The notes under the pieces are model-generated. The model was not told the origin of the DNA, searched no databases, and saw only the letters and a program-made list of their open reading frames with translations. Of a DNA stretch of 27,990 nucleotides, positions 1 to 8,988 are shown piece after piece. Made by a program: the position numbers and the translations under genes. How positions within the stretch are numbered: the first letter of the stretch is position 1; each line of letters opens with the position of its first letter. Origin of the DNA: Bordetella parapertussis (GTDB lineage Bacteria; Pseudomonadota; Gammaproteobacteria; Burkholderiales; Burkholderiaceae_B); the NCBI GenBank assembly GCA_943331855.1, contig CALQNE010000019.1:1-27990 (forward strand). Direction: 5' to 3'.

Positions 1-368
1 AAATTGGCCCCAAACGCCTGGTGGTCGGCGCGCATTACGGTACAGGTGAGTTCATCATCCAGCGTGTCACTGCCATTATTCTGGCGATCTACACACTAGT
101 GTTGTTGGTGGGCATTCTGACAATGTCAGGCTTCACCTACAAGGGCTGGAAAAATCTCTTTACCTTCACCTGTTTTGATATCCCGATGGGGCAGTTGTTG
201 GCAACGCTTGCCATGCTATCGCTTGCTTGGCATGCCTGGATCGGTATCCGCGATATTTGGATGGATTACGTCAAACCCGTTGGTATTCGTTTGTTTTTGC
301 TGGTCCTCACTATTCTGTGGTTGGCTGGGTCAGTCGTGTACTTTGTACACACCCTCTGGAGAAACTAA
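1..368 (+). CDS. sdhD: Succinate dehydrogenase membrane anchor subunit SdhD (5' end outside window)
   Basis: Small hydrophobic subunit that anchors complex II in the inner membrane and helps bind haem b and ubiquinone. The reading frame is open from base 3 to the TAA at 366-368. A GTG at 21 is a possible start, but the codons before it (I-G-P-K-R-L) match the conserved N-terminus of the family, so the true start most likely lies before the window. Three membrane segments are visible, around residues 16-34, 56-78 and 88-110 counted from the GTG. The segment-2 motif WHAWIGIRDIWMDYVKP carries the expected haem-ligand His (71) and the Asp-Tyr pair (82-83) that lines the quinone site in E. coli SdhD. 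sdhA follows 3 bp downstream, so the genes are co-transcribed; sdhC should lie just upstream, outside the window. Confidence 0.93.
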   Translation, partial: IGPKRLVVGAHYGTGEFIIQRVTAIILAIYTLVLLVGILTMSGFTYKGWKNLFTFTCFDIPMGQLLATLAMLSLAWHAWIGIRDIWMDYVKPVGIRLFLLVLTILWLAGSVVYFVHTLWRN

Positions 369-371
369 GCC

Positions 372-2150
372 GTGGTCGCTGTCAAATCATCTTTACCGCG
401 CCGTCAGTTCGATGTGGTGGTCGTGGGGGCCGGCGGTGCCGGCATGCGTTGTTCGTTGCAGCTCGCAAACGCCGGGCTTTCCGTTGCCGTCTTATCCAAG
501 GTGTTTCCAACCCGTTCGCATACTGTTGCGGCGCAGGGTGGTATCGGGGCCTCGCTGGGCAACATGAGCGAAGACAATTGGTACTGGCACATGTATGACA
601 CCGTCAAGGGGTCTGACTGGCTAGGCGACCAGGATGCAATTGAATTCATGTGTCGCGAAGCGCCCAATGCGGTGTACGAGCTCGAACACATGGGCATGCC
701 TTTTGATCGCAACGCCGATGGCACAATTTATCAGCGTCCGTTTGGTGGCCACACTGCGAACTTCGGTGAAAAACCAGTTCAACGCGCGTGTGCTGCAGCC
801 GATCGTACCGGTCATGCGTTGTTGCATACCCTTTACCAGCGCAACGTGGCCTCACGCACTCAGTTTTTTGTTGAGTGGATGGCACTTGATCTGATCCGCA
901 ACCAGGCCGGCGATGTTTTGGGCGTGACCGCGCTCGAGATGGAAACCGGTGAGATCTATATCTTTGAAGCCAAGACCACCGTGATCGCCACGGGCGGCGC
1001 CGGTCGTATCTGGGCTGCCTCAACCAACGCCTTTATTAATACGGGTGATGGCATGGGAATGGCTGCACGTGCCGGCATCCCCATGATGGATATGGAGTTC
1101 TGGCAGTTTCACCCAACCGGCGTTGCGGGTGCCGGTGTGTTGATTACAGAAGGCGTGCGCGGCGAGGGCGGTATCTTGCTCAATAAAGACGGCGAGCGCT
1201 TCATGGAACGCTATGCGCCAACCCTCAAAGATTTGGCCCCACGTGACTTTATTTCGCGCTGCATGGATCAAGAGATCAAAGAAGGGCGCGGCTGTGGCCC
1301 AGACGGCGCATACGTGCATCTGAAACTTGATCATTTAGGCGCAGATGTCATCAATAAGCGACTGCCTTCGATTCTTGAAATTGGTCACAAATTTGCAAAC
1401 GTTGATGCGACCAAAGAGCCAATTCCGGTTGTGCCAACCATCCATTATCAAATGGGCGGCATTCCTTGCAACTACAACGGCCAGGTCACATCGTGGGATG
1501 GTAAGCAAACCCATGTTGTGAATGGCTTGTATGCGATCGGCGAATGCTCGGCAACCTCAGTGCACGGTGCAAATCGCTTAGGGACGAACTCACTGCTTGA
1601 TCTGATTGTGTTTGGTCGTGCTGCAGGCAATCACATTGCGGCCGCTCATCCCGAGCGTCAACATGCCCACCAGCCCCTGGCGCAAGAGTCGGTTGATTTT
1701 TCGCTTGAGCGCGTCAATAAGCTTGAAACCCGCACCAAAGGTGAAAAAACGCAGGTGGTCGGCAACGAAATTCGTAATGCGATGCAACAGCATTGCGGTG
1801 TGTTTCGCACACTCGCTTCGCTTAATGAAGGCGTCGCAAAGATTGATGCCCTGGCTGAAAAAGTCGACAACATTGCCTTTACCGATAAGTCAAAAGTGTT
1901 CAACACGGCGCGTATCGAAGCGCTTGAGCTGAGCAACATGATTGAAGTTGCGCGTTCAACGATTCATTCGGCAGCTGCTCGCACTGAAAGTCGCGGTGCG
2001 CATGCTCTTGACGACCATCCAACACGCGATGACGATAACTGGATTAAACACACGCTCTGGTATTCAGAGGGTAATCGTCTCGATTACAAGCCTGTGCAAA
2101 TGCAACCACTCACCGTCGAAAGCTTTCCGCCTAAGTCGCGCACCTTCTAA
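372..2150 (+). CDS. sdhA: Succinate dehydrogenase flavoprotein subunit SdhA
   Basis: Catalytic FAD subunit of complex II; oxidises succinate to fumarate on the cytoplasmic face of the inner membrane and passes electrons to SdhB. The 592-residue length is normal for the family. An N-terminal Rossmann dinucleotide-binding motif GAGGAG lies at residues 19-24, and His50 in SHTVAAQGG is the expected covalent FAD attachment residue. The substrate-site motif HPTG and the stretch GVRGEGGILLN lie mid-protein, and the C-terminal helical domain is complete. The start is a GTG at 372, preceded by GGAG at 358-361; the next in-frame ATG falls inside the Rossmann motif and would destroy it. It sits between sdhD (3 bp gap) and sdhB (23 bp gap) in one operon. 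Confidence 0.97.
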   Translation: MVAVKSSLPRRQFDVVVVGAGGAGMRCSLQLANAGLSVAVLSKVFPTRSHTVAAQGGIGASLGNMSEDNWYWHMYDTVKGSDWLGDQDAIEFMCREAPNAVYELEHMGMPFDRNADGTIYQRPFGGHTANFGEKPVQRACAAADRTGHALLHTLYQRNVASRTQFFVEWMALDLIRNQAGDVLGVTALEMETGEIYIFEAKTTVIATGGAGRIWAASTNAFINTGDGMGMAARAGIPMMDMEFWQFHPTGVAGAGVLITEGVRGEGGILLNKDGERFMERYAPTLKDLAPRDFISRCMDQEIKEGRGCGPDGAYVHLKLDHLGADVINKRLPSILEIGHKFANVDATKEPIPVVPTIHYQMGGIPCNYNGQVTSWDGKQTHVVNGLYAIGECSATSVHGANRLGTNSLLDLIVFGRAAGNHIAAAHPERQHAHQPLAQESVDFSLERVNKLETRTKGEKTQVVGNEIRNAMQQHCGVFRTLASLNEGVAKIDALAEKVDNIAFTDKSKVFNTARIEALELSNMIEVARSTIHSAAARTESRGAHALDDHPTRDDDNWIKHTLWYSEGNRLDYKPVQMQPLTVESFPPKSRTF

Positions 2151-2173
2151 GACAAGTTACCTGGATACCTATC

Positions 2174-2890
2174 ATGAGCACCAAACGCATCGTGAAGTTT
2201 GAAATCTACCGCTACGATCCCGATAAGGATGAGCGTCCTTACATGCAAAAGCTCGAGGTTGAGCTGCAGCCAACCGACAAGATGTTGTTGGATGCGTTGA
2301 TTCGCATCAAGATGGATGTCGACGACAGTTTGGCTTTGCGTCGCTCGTGCCGTGAAGGCGTGTGTGGCTCTGATGCCATGAACATTAATGGCAAAAATGG
2401 TTTGGCCTGCACGACTAACATGCTCGAACTCACTGAGCCCGTGGTCTTGCGCCCATTGCCTGGCCTGCCTGTGATTCGCGACTTGATCGTGGACATGACA
2501 CATTTCTTTAATCAATACCATTCGATCAAGCCTTATCTGATCAACGATACGCCACCACCCGAAAAAGAACGTCTGCAAACGCCTGAGGCACGCGACGAGC
2601 TTAACGGTCTGTACGAGTGCATCTTGTGTGCGTGCTGTTCGACTTCGTGCCCATCGTTCTGGTGGAACCCAGATAAGTTTGTCGGTCCTGCCGGTTTGCT
2701 GCAGGCGTATCGCTTCATCGCGGATACACGCGATCATGCGACCGCAGACCGCTTAGATAACCTAGAAGATCCGTATCGTTTATTCCGCTGCCACACGATC
2801 ATGAATTGCGTTGACGTTTGCCCCAAGGGATTGAATCCCACTCAGGCGATCGGCAAGATCAAAGAAATGCTCGTGCGTCGTACGGTCTAG
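2174..2890 (+). CDS. sdhB: Succinate dehydrogenase iron-sulfur subunit SdhB
   Basis: Electron-transfer subunit of complex II that carries three iron-sulfur clusters between the FAD of SdhA and ubiquinone. All expected ligands are present in 238 residues. The [2Fe-2S] ligands are Cys59, Cys64, Asp67 and Cys79, with Asp in the third position as in E. coli. The [4Fe-4S] ligands are Cys149, Cys152, Cys155 and Cys216. The [3Fe-4S] ligands are Cys159, Cys206 and Cys212. The order is an N-terminal plant-ferredoxin-type domain (about 1-105) then a bacterial-ferredoxin-type helical domain (about 110-235). The ATG start at 2174 lies 23 bp after sdhA, and sdhE follows within about 12 bp, as expected of one sdh operon. 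Confidence 0.97.
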   Translation: MSTKRIVKFEIYRYDPDKDERPYMQKLEVELQPTDKMLLDALIRIKMDVDDSLALRRSCREGVCGSDAMNINGKNGLACTTNMLELTEPVVLRPLPGLPVIRDLIVDMTHFFNQYHSIKPYLINDTPPPEKERLQTPEARDELNGLYECILCACCSTSCPSFWWNPDKFVGPAGLLQAYRFIADTRDHATADRLDNLEDPYRLFRCHTIMNCVDVCPKGLNPTQAIGKIKEMLVRRTV

Positions 2891-2902
2891 GTGACTGTTT
2901 CC

Positions 2903-3163
2903 ATGAGTCAGTTGACCGACATGGATCGCACAAGGCTACGCTGGCGCGCCCGGCGTGGCTTGCTTGAAAATGATTTGATGTTGACAAAGTACCTTGATGC
3001 GTTCGAGGCTGACTTGACCGATATCGATGTCGGAGCGCTCACACAGCTGTTTGAGTTGGGCGACAATGAACTGTTAGACTTGCTGTTATCTCGACTTGAG
3101 CCCGTGGGGCCATTAGACCGGCCTGCTGTGCATGCAGTTTTAGCCAACATTCGCGCTTTATAA
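2903..3163 (+). CDS. sdhE: FAD assembly factor SdhE (SDH5/YgfY family)
   Basis: Small cytoplasmic factor that promotes covalent flavin attachment to SdhA. The protein carries the family signature RGLLENDL (the RGxxE motif) near its N-terminus, followed by acidic helical sequence typical of the fold. I chose the ATG at 2903 (86 residues, close to the family's 85-90) because AGGTGA at 2889-2894 gives a well-spaced ribosome binding site. A GTG at 2891, directly after the sdhB stop, would add four residues but has no such site before it. The gene is sandwiched between sdhB and gltA, so its client SdhA is encoded in the same transcript. Confidence 0.92.
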   Translation: MSQLTDMDRTRLRWRARRGLLENDLMLTKYLDAFEADLTDIDVGALTQLFELGDNELLDLLLSRLEPVGPLDRPAVHAVLANIRAL

Positions 3164-3196
3164 AGAAGCCTAGAAAAATTACCGAAGGAACAACTC

Positions 3197-4501
3197 ATGA
3201 AACTGTCTGACAAAAAAGCTACGCTCTCGTTTTCTGACGGCAGCCCATCCTTTGATTTTCCGGTTTATGACGGTACGGTCGGCCCGCAGGTGATCGACAT
3301 TCGTAAACTGTACGGTCAAACCGGAATGTTTACTTACGATCCGGGTTTTTTGTCGACGGCCTCATGTACGTCAGATATCACCTATATCGATGGCGATAAA
3401 GGCGAACTTTTGTATCGCGGCTTTCCAATTGAAGAGTTGGCGGTCAATTGCGACTTCATGGACATCAGCTATTTGATCTTGAATGGTGATTTGCCCGACG
3501 CAAAGCAAAAGGTTGACTTTGATACGCTGGTCACCCGTCACACGATGGTCAACGAGCAGATGCAGTTTTTCTTGCGCGGTTTTCGCCGTGATGCGCATCC
3601 GATGGCCGTTTTGACAGGTCTTGTGGGCGCGATGTCTGCCTTCTATCATGATTCAAATGACATCACGAATCCGCATCACCGTCACGTTGCTGCAATTCGA
3701 TTGATTGCCAAGATGCCAACACTGGTGGCCATGGCGTATAAATATTCACAAGGCCAGCCTTACATTTATCCACAAAATAACCTGTCGTATACCGGCAACT
3801 TTTTGCGCATGATGTTTGCAACGCCTTGCGAAGAATATGTCGTCAACCCTGTGGTTGAGCGTGCGCTTGATCGTATTTTTATCCTGCACGCTGATCACGA
3901 GCAAAATGCATCAACCTCAACCGTGCGTCTGTGCGGTTCGTCGGGCACCAATCCCTTTGCTGCGATCGCTGCAGGCGTTGCTTGTTTGTGGGGTCCGGCA
4001 CACGGCGGCGCAAACGAAGCGTGCTTGCAAATGCTGGAAGACTTGCAAGCTAAGGGTGGCTTGGCCAAAGTAGGCGAGTTCATGGAGCAAGTCAAAGACA
4101 AAAACTCTGGCGTGCGCTTAATGGGTTTTGGCCATCGCGTCTACAAAAACTACGATCCACGTGCCAAGTTGATGCAGCAAACGTGTAAAGAAGTCTTGGC
4201 GGCTTTGGGTCTTGAAAATGATCCATTGTTCAAACTTGCGATGGAAGTTGAGCGTATTGCGCTCGAAGATCCTTACTTTGTTGAACGCAAACTGTATCCT
4301 AACGTTGACTTCTACTCAGGTATTGTCCAGCGTGCGATTGGTGTGCCTACCGCTTTGTTTACCGCGATTTTTGCTCTGGCGCGTACTGTTGGCTGGATTG
4401 CTCAGTGGAACGAAATGATCTCTGATCCAGAATACAAAATTGGTCGTCCACGCCAGTTGTATCAAGGGGCGACTTCACGCTCTGTTCCTAAGCGTAAATA
4501 A
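3197..4501 (+). CDS. gltA: Citrate synthase (type II, hexameric-type)
   Basis: Condenses oxaloacetate and acetyl-CoA to citrate, the entry step of the TCA cycle, in the cytoplasm. The 434 residues match the long Gram-negative form that is NADH-sensitive in E. coli. The catalytic triad is visible: His269 in GPAHGGANE, His313 in [13 protein letters not shown], and Asp371 in NVDFYSG. A purine-rich GAAGGA lies shortly before the ATG at 3197. The gap from sdhE is 33 bp without a terminator, so gltA is probably read with the sdh genes. A strong hairpin terminator lies about 50 bp after the stop. No truncation or unusual residue was noticed. Confidence 0.97.
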   Translation: MKLSDKKATLSFSDGSPSFDFPVYDGTVGPQVIDIRKLYGQTGMFTYDPGFLSTASCTSDITYIDGDKGELLYRGFPIEELAVNCDFMDISYLILNGDLPDAKQKVDFDTLVTRHTMVNEQMQFFLRGFRRDAHPMAVLTGLVGAMSAFYHDSNDITNPHHRHVAAIRLIAKMPTLVAMAYKYSQGQPYIYPQNNLSYTGNFLRMMFATPCEEYVVNPVVERALDRIFILHADHEQNASTSTVRLCGSSGTNPFAAIAAGVACLWGPAHGGANEACLQMLEDLQAKGGLAKVGEFMEQVKDKNSGVRLMGFGHRVYKNYDPRAKLMQQTCKEVLAALGLENDPLFKLAMEVERIALEDPYFVERKLYPNVDFYSGIVQRAIGVPTALFTAIFALARTVGWIAQWNEMISDPEYKIGRPRQLYQGATSRSVPKRK

Positions 4502-4554
4502 GTAAAGATAGTTTGAGTCATTTGACTCAGGCCTCCAGGATGTAGCGCGGTACG

Positions 4555-4583
4555 AAAAGACGACTTTCGAGTCGTCTTTTTTT
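4555..4583 (+). terminator. Rho-independent terminator of the sdh-gltA unit
   Basis: An 11-bp perfect stem (AAAAGACGACT at 4555-4565 with its complement at 4570-4580) closes a TTCG loop and is followed by an unbroken T run to 4583. The stem begins with As and ends with Ts, so it could also work weakly in the other direction. It lies 54 bp after the gltA stop. Confidence 0.9.
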
Positions 4584-4662
4584 ATGCGTATGTTCGACGG
4601 CTCTAGGCCAGACGCTGTTTCGTTGGCGCAACGCTTGTTTGAATAACCTTCAAATAAGAAAG

Positions 4663-4762
4663 GCTATCCGCACAAAAACCATGGGTTTATCAAGGCCATC
4701 GGGTTATACTTTATCGCCGGACTTTAAGGCTCAAAACAACTGCCTTCTGCCCGCTATCCGCA
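4663..4762. repeat. Ten-base direct repeat flanking the candidate odh promoter
   Basis: The sequence GCTATCCGCA occurs exactly at 4663-4672 and again at 4753-4762, 90 bp apart start to start. The copies bracket the candidate -10 element at 4705-4710. That is the arrangement of a regulator binding at two sites around a promoter, but no known consensus was recognised, and chance cannot be excluded. Confidence 0.4.
4705..4710 (+). promoter_or_regulatory. Candidate -10 element for sucA-sucB-lpdA
   Basis: TATACT matches the sigma-70 -10 consensus at five of six bases. No good -35 hexamer sits 16-18 bp upstream, so it may depend on an activator. Transcription from here would start near 4717 and give a leader of about 120 bases. 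Confidence 0.35.
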
Positions 4763-4805
4763 AATCGGTTTGGCCGAGTAAACGGAAGGTATTCCTGCAT
4801 CGTAA

Positions 4806-4820
4806 CGGGTGAAACACCCG
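4806..4820 (+). promoter_or_regulatory. Leader hairpin immediately before the sucA ribosome binding site
   Basis: CGGGTG (4806-4811) pairs perfectly with CACCCG (4815-4820) across an AAA loop. The stem ends three bases before the Shine-Dalgarno AAGGTG at 4823-4828. There is no T run, so it is not a terminator. It may shape access to the sucA start or stabilise the 5' end. Confidence 0.4.
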
Positions 4821-4837
4821 ACAAGGTGAAGCGTCAA

Positions 4838-7705
4838 ATGTCATCACAACTCGAATCTCGAAAGAACTCCTATTTGTTTGGGGGCAATGCCCCGTATGTT
4901 GAAGAGCTTTATGAAGCTTATCTCGACAATCCTGGCTCCGTGCCTGATAACTGGCGAACGTATTTCGACCAGTTGCAGCATATGCCGGCAACCGATGGCC
5001 AGGAAGCAACCCGTGATCAGGCGCATGCGCCGATCGTTGAGTCGTTCGCGATACGCGCTAAAACAAATGGCTTTGCGCAGCGTGCAAAAGAATCTGATCT
5101 AGCCGTTGCAACCAAGCAAGTGCACGTGCAGTCTTTGATTGCCGCGTATCGCTCACTTGGTTCAAGATGGGCTGATCTTGATCCGCTCAAGCGTACCGAT
5201 CGCCCCGCGATCCCCGAATTAGACCCTGCGTTTTATGGCTTAAACGAAGCCGATCTCGATCAGGTTTTTTCGGCCGCCAATACATATTTTTCTAGCGCAA
5301 GCACCATGACCTTGCGTGACATCCTCAAAGCCTTGCGTGACACTTATTGCCGTTCGGTCGGCGCTGAGTTTATGCATGCGTCTGACCCAGCAGTTAAGCG
5401 TTGGGTTCAAGAGCGCCTTGAGTCAACCTTGTCTGCGCCACCTGTTTCCGCTGAAGGCAAACGCAACTTGTTGCAACAGCTCACCGAGGCTGAAGGCCTC
5501 GAGCGCTATTTGCACACAAAGTATGTTGGCCAAAAGCGGTTTTCGCTCGAAGGGGGCGATAGTTTTATCGCCTCGATGGACGAGCTCGTGCATCATGCCG
5601 GTCAGGCCGGCGTTCAAGAAATGGTTGTTGGGATGGCCCACCGTGGTCGTCTGAACATGTTAGTTAACATCATGGGCAAGATGCCTGGTGATTTGTTTGC
5701 CGAATTCGAAGGCCATCACGCTGAAGGCTTAAGCGATGGCGACGTGAAATATCACAATGGTTTTTCCAGTGATCTCTCAACGCGCGGCGGCCCAATGCAT
5801 TTGTCGCTCGCGTTTAATCCGTCACACCTTGAAATCGTCAACCCAGTAGTTGAGGGTAGTGTGCGTGCGCGTCAAGAGCGCCGTGGCGCTGAAGGCTACA
5901 AGCAAGTGCTGCCGGTATTGGTGCACGGTGATGCTGCGTTTGCAGGCCAGGGTGTCGTGATGGAAACCTTGAACCTCGCCGAAACGCGCGGCTATGGCAC
6001 TGGCGGTACGGTGCATCTGGTGATTAACAACCAGATTGGCTTCACAACTTCAGATCCGCGTGACGCGCGCTCAACCATTTATTGCACCGACGTTTCAAAA
6101 ATGATTGAAGCACCGGTATTTCACGTCAATGGTGATGATCCTGAAGCGGTTGCCTTTACTACGCGCTTAGCGCTTGATTTCAGAATGGCCTTTGGTCGTG
6201 ATGTTGTGGTGGATATTGTTTGCTTCCGAAAGCTTGGGCACAACGAACAAGATACTCCCGCACTGACTCAGCCTTTAATGTACAAGCGCATCGGTGTTCA
6301 CCCCGGCACGCGTAAGCTTTACGCAGACAAGCTGACTGCGCAAGGCGTGCTGAAAGAAGGTGAGGGCGATCAACTCGTCAAAGATTACCGCCAGTACATG
6401 GAAGATGGCCAACGTACGATTGAGCCGGTGCTGACAAACTACAAAAGCAAGTATTCGATTGACTGGACTCCCTTTCTAAATGCAAAGTGGACCGACCAGG
6501 CTGATACAGCAGTGCCGTTGGCTGAACTCAAAAGTATTGGCGAAGCACTCACACAAACGCCAGCTGGCTTCACGCCACACGCCTTAGTGACAAAGTTGCT
6601 TAACGATCGTCGCGCGATGGCGCGTGGCGAGCAAAACCTTGATTGGGGCATGGGCGAGCATCTGGCCTTTGCAACCTTAGTTAAGGCAGGCTATGCAATT
6701 CGTATTACGGGGCAAGACTCTGGCCGCGGTACCTTCACGCATCGTCATGCGGTGTTGCATGATCAAAATCGCGAGCGTTGGGATGATGGTACGTATATTC
6801 CGTTGCAAAACGTTTCTGCGGGTCAAGCACCTTTCACTGTGATTGACTCGGTATTGTCTGAAGAGGCTGTATTAGGTTTTGAGTACGGCTATTCATGCGC
6901 TGATCCAAACACGCTTACGATTTGGGAAGCCCAGTTTGGCGATTTCGTCAACGGTGCTCAGGTCGTCATTGATCAATTTATTGTATCGGGTGAGGCAAAG
7001 TGGGGTCGCCAGTCGGGTTTGACGCTGATGTTGCCCCATGGCTACGAGGGTCAAGGCCCTGAGCATTCATCTGCGCGTATTGAACGTTTTCTACAGTTGT
7101 GCGCTGACAATAATATTCAAGTTGTACAGCCAACCACTGCGTCGCAGATTTTCCATCTCTTGCGCCGTCAGATGGTCCGAAAATTCCGTAAACCTCTGGT
7201 GATTTTGACGCCAAAGTCACTGTTGCGAAATAAAGATGCAGGCTCGCCTCTGAAAGAGCTCTCAACAGGGCGTTTCCAACCGATCATCCCTGAGCTGGAC
7301 GAGCAAATTAAAGCTGCGTCGGTTAAGCGGGTATTGGCGTGTTCGGGCAAAGTCTATTACGACCTCGTGCACGGACGTGCCGACCGCAAAGATAGCTCGG
7401 TTGCCATCATTCGCGTCGAGCAGTTGTATCCCTTTGCGCATAAAACCTTCGAGGCTGAGCTGCGCAAGTATCCTAAAGCCACTGAAGTTGTTTGGGTGCA
7501 AGACGAACCGCAAAACCAGGGTCCTTGGTTTTACGTGCAGCATCACCTGTACCAAAACATGTCGGCTGGACAAAAACTGGGTTATGCAGGGCGCCCCGCC
7601 TCTGCGTCACCTGCGGTGGGCTATCTGGCCAAGCACCAAGAGCAGCAGAAGGCGCTGGTTGAGCAAGCCTTTGGCAAGTTTAAAGTGTTCATGCTAACCA
7701 AATAA
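4838..7705 (+). CDS. sucA: 2-oxoglutarate dehydrogenase E1 component
   Basis: Thiamine-diphosphate-dependent E1 of the 2-oxoglutarate dehydrogenase complex: decarboxylates 2-oxoglutarate and transfers the succinyl group to lipoyl-E2. The short N-terminal E1 segment (SYLFGGNAPYVEELYEAYL) is followed by a linker, the dehydrogenase domain at about 195-510, the transketolase-like pyrimidine domain at about 590-780, and the C-terminal E1 domain to the end. The diphosphate-binding signature runs from GDAAFAGQG to INNQIGFTT (about 364-403). I start at ATG 4838 (955 residues) because AAGGTG at 4823-4828 is ideally spaced; a GTG at 4826, inside that site, would add four residues. It is the first gene of the odh unit. 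Betaproteobacteria often call it odhA. Confidence 0.96.
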   Translation: MSSQLESRKNSYLFGGNAPYVEELYEAYLDNPGSVPDNWRTYFDQLQHMPATDGQEATRDQAHAPIVESFAIRAKTNGFAQRAKESDLAVATKQVHVQSLIAAYRSLGSRWADLDPLKRTDRPAIPELDPAFYGLNEADLDQVFSAANTYFSSASTMTLRDILKALRDTYCRSVGAEFMHASDPAVKRWVQERLESTLSAPPVSAEGKRNLLQQLTEAEGLERYLHTKYVGQKRFSLEGGDSFIASMDELVHHAGQAGVQEMVVGMAHRGRLNMLVNIMGKMPGDLFAEFEGHHAEGLSDGDVKYHNGFSSDLSTRGGPMHLSLAFNPSHLEIVNPVVEGSVRARQERRGAEGYKQVLPVLVHGDAAFAGQGVVMETLNLAETRGYGTGGTVHLVINNQIGFTTSDPRDARSTIYCTDVSKMIEAPVFHVNGDDPEAVAFTTRLALDFRMAFGRDVVVDIVCFRKLGHNEQDTPALTQPLMYKRIGVHPGTRKLYADKLTAQGVLKEGEGDQLVKDYRQYMEDGQRTIEPVLTNYKSKYSIDWTPFLNAKWTDQADTAVPLAELKSIGEALTQTPAGFTPHALVTKLLNDRRAMARGEQNLDWGMGEHLAFATLVKAGYAIRITGQDSGRGTFTHRHAVLHDQNRERWDDGTYIPLQNVSAGQAPFTVIDSVLSEEAVLGFEYGYSCADPNTLTIWEAQFGDFVNGAQVVIDQFIVSGEAKWGRQSGLTLMLPHGYEGQGPEHSSARIERFLQLCADNNIQVVQPTTASQIFHLLRRQMVRKFRKPLVILTPKSLLRNKDAGSPLKELSTGRFQPIIPELDEQIKAASVKRVLACSGKVYYDLVHGRADRKDSSVAIIRVEQLYPFAHKTFEAELRKYPKATEVVWVQDEPQNQGPWFYVQHHLYQNMSAGQKLGYAGRPASASPAVGYLAKHQEQQKALVEQAFGKFKVFMLTK

Positions 7706-7749
7706 CGCACGCGACTTTACCGATCAATACGATCCCTCACGGAAAAAAA

Positions 7750-8976
7750 ATGGCAATCACTGATGTAGTTGTGCCCCAACTGTCTGAATCTGTTTCTGAA
7801 GCAACCTTGTTAACCTGGAAGAAAAAACTAGGCGATGTGGTGACTGCCGATGAAATTTTGATCGAAGTTGAAACGGATAAAGTCGGTCTCGAAGTCCCAG
7901 CTCCTGCTTCAGGTGTCTTTGCAGAAATCGTTCGTGGTGATGGCAGCCTAGTGGCATCGGGCGAAATCATCGCGCGTATCGATACTGAAGGCAAAGCTGT
8001 TGCAGCGCCTGCTGCAGTCGCTACGCCTGCAGTCGCTCCTGTACCGGCTCCTGCGGCCGCTGCACCTGCCTCAGTCAGTAGCGCAGGGGTTGCTTCTCCT
8101 GCTGCGGCAAAGATTCTTGCAGATAAAGGCGTCGCAGCTTCAACTGTGGCTGGCTCAGGTCGCGATGGTCGTATTACCAAGGGCGATGCGCTTGGGGCTT
8201 CAGCGCCAGTTGCTGCGGTTGCTAAGGCGGCACCTTTGGCGAACCCCTCTGTTCCTATGACTCAGTCGCTTGATGGCCGCCCCGAGCAACGCGTGCCAAT
8301 GAGCCGTCTGCGCGCGCGTGTGGCCGAGCGTCTGTTGCAGTCGCAGCAAGATAACGCAATCCTGACGACCTTTAACGAAGTCAATATGCAAGGCGTGATT
8401 GATCTACGCAATTTGTACAAAGACAAGTTTGAAAAAGAACACGGCGTTAAGCTCGGGTTCATGTCGTTCTTTGTCAAAGCAGCGGTTGCTGCACTCAAGC
8501 GTTATCCCGTCTTGAATGCCTCGATCGACGGAAAAGACATTATCTATCACGGCTACTTTGATATTGGTATCGCTGTTGGTAGCCCACGCGGCTTGGTGGT
8601 CCCAATTCTGCGCAACGCGGATCAACTCTCGATCGCTGAAATTGAAAAAACGATTGCTGACTTTGGCAAGCGTGCCTCTGAAGGCAAACTGGGCATCGAA
8701 GAAATGACCGGTGGTACGTTCTCGATATCGAATGGTGGGGTGTTTGGGTCGATGCTATCGACGCCAATTATCAATCCACCACAGTCGGCGATCTTGGGCG
8801 TGCATGCCACAAAAGATCGGGCAGTGGTTGAAAAAGGTCAGATTGTCATTCGTCCAATTAATTACTTGGCAATGTCTTACGATCACCGCATCATTGATGG
8901 TCGTGAAGCGGTATTGGGTTTGGTTGCGATGAAAGAAGCGCTCGAAGATCCACAACGCTTGCTGCTCGAAATCTAA
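7750..8976 (+). CDS. sucB: Dihydrolipoyllysine succinyltransferase (2-oxoglutarate dehydrogenase E2)
   Basis: Core E2 subunit that moves the succinyl group from E1 to CoA. One lipoyl domain (about 1-78) has its lipoyl-lysine at Lys44 in EVETDKVGLEVP. An Ala/Pro-rich swinging linker (about 84-112) follows, then a peripheral-subunit binding domain (about 115-147, SPAAAKILADKG and GRDGRITKGD). The catalytic acyltransferase domain runs from about 178 to 408 with the active-site motif DHRIIDG (His379, Asp383). A single lipoyl domain and 408 residues fit the succinyltransferase rather than the acetyltransferase of pyruvate dehydrogenase. The ATG at 7750 lies 44 bp after sucA with only a weak GGA-type ribosome binding site. 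Confidence 0.96.
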   Translation: MAITDVVVPQLSESVSEATLLTWKKKLGDVVTADEILIEVETDKVGLEVPAPASGVFAEIVRGDGSLVASGEIIARIDTEGKAVAAPAAVATPAVAPVPAPAAAAPASVSSAGVASPAAAKILADKGVAASTVAGSGRDGRITKGDALGASAPVAAVAKAAPLANPSVPMTQSLDGRPEQRVPMSRLRARVAERLLQSQQDNAILTTFNEVNMQGVIDLRNLYKDKFEKEHGVKLGFMSFFVKAAVAALKRYPVLNASIDGKDIIYHGYFDIGIAVGSPRGLVVPILRNADQLSIAEIEKTIADFGKRASEGKLGIEEMTGGTFSISNGGVFGSMLSTPIINPPQSAILGVHATKDRAVVEKGQIVIRPINYLAMSYDHRIIDGREAVLGLVAMKEALEDPQRLLLEI

Positions 8977-8988
8977 CCCGAGATACTC

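Larger units (their letters stand above)
4502..4837. other. 336-bp intergenic region between gltA and sucA
   Basis: Longest gap in the window. From left to right it holds a short palindrome at 4514-4529 (TGAGTCA / TGACTCA, two-base spacer), the gltA terminator, a 10-bp direct repeat (4663-4672 and 4753-4762), a candidate -10 element between the repeat copies, and a hairpin touching the sucA ribosome binding site. I see no convincing small gene in it. It most likely insulates the sdh-gltA unit from the odh unit and carries the odh promoter. Confidence 0.6.

Noticed and set aside
2147..2737. Long open frame (196 codons) on the - strand opposite sdhB
   Set aside because: Fully antisense to a well-supported SdhB with all cluster ligands; the translation has no recognisable domain and reflects codon bias of the true gene.
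4514..4529. Palindrome TGAGTCA-TT-TGACTCA after gltA, as terminator or operator
   Set aside because: The central spacer is too short for a full hairpin loop and no T run follows; the real terminator is 25 bp downstream. It does not match an operator I recognise.
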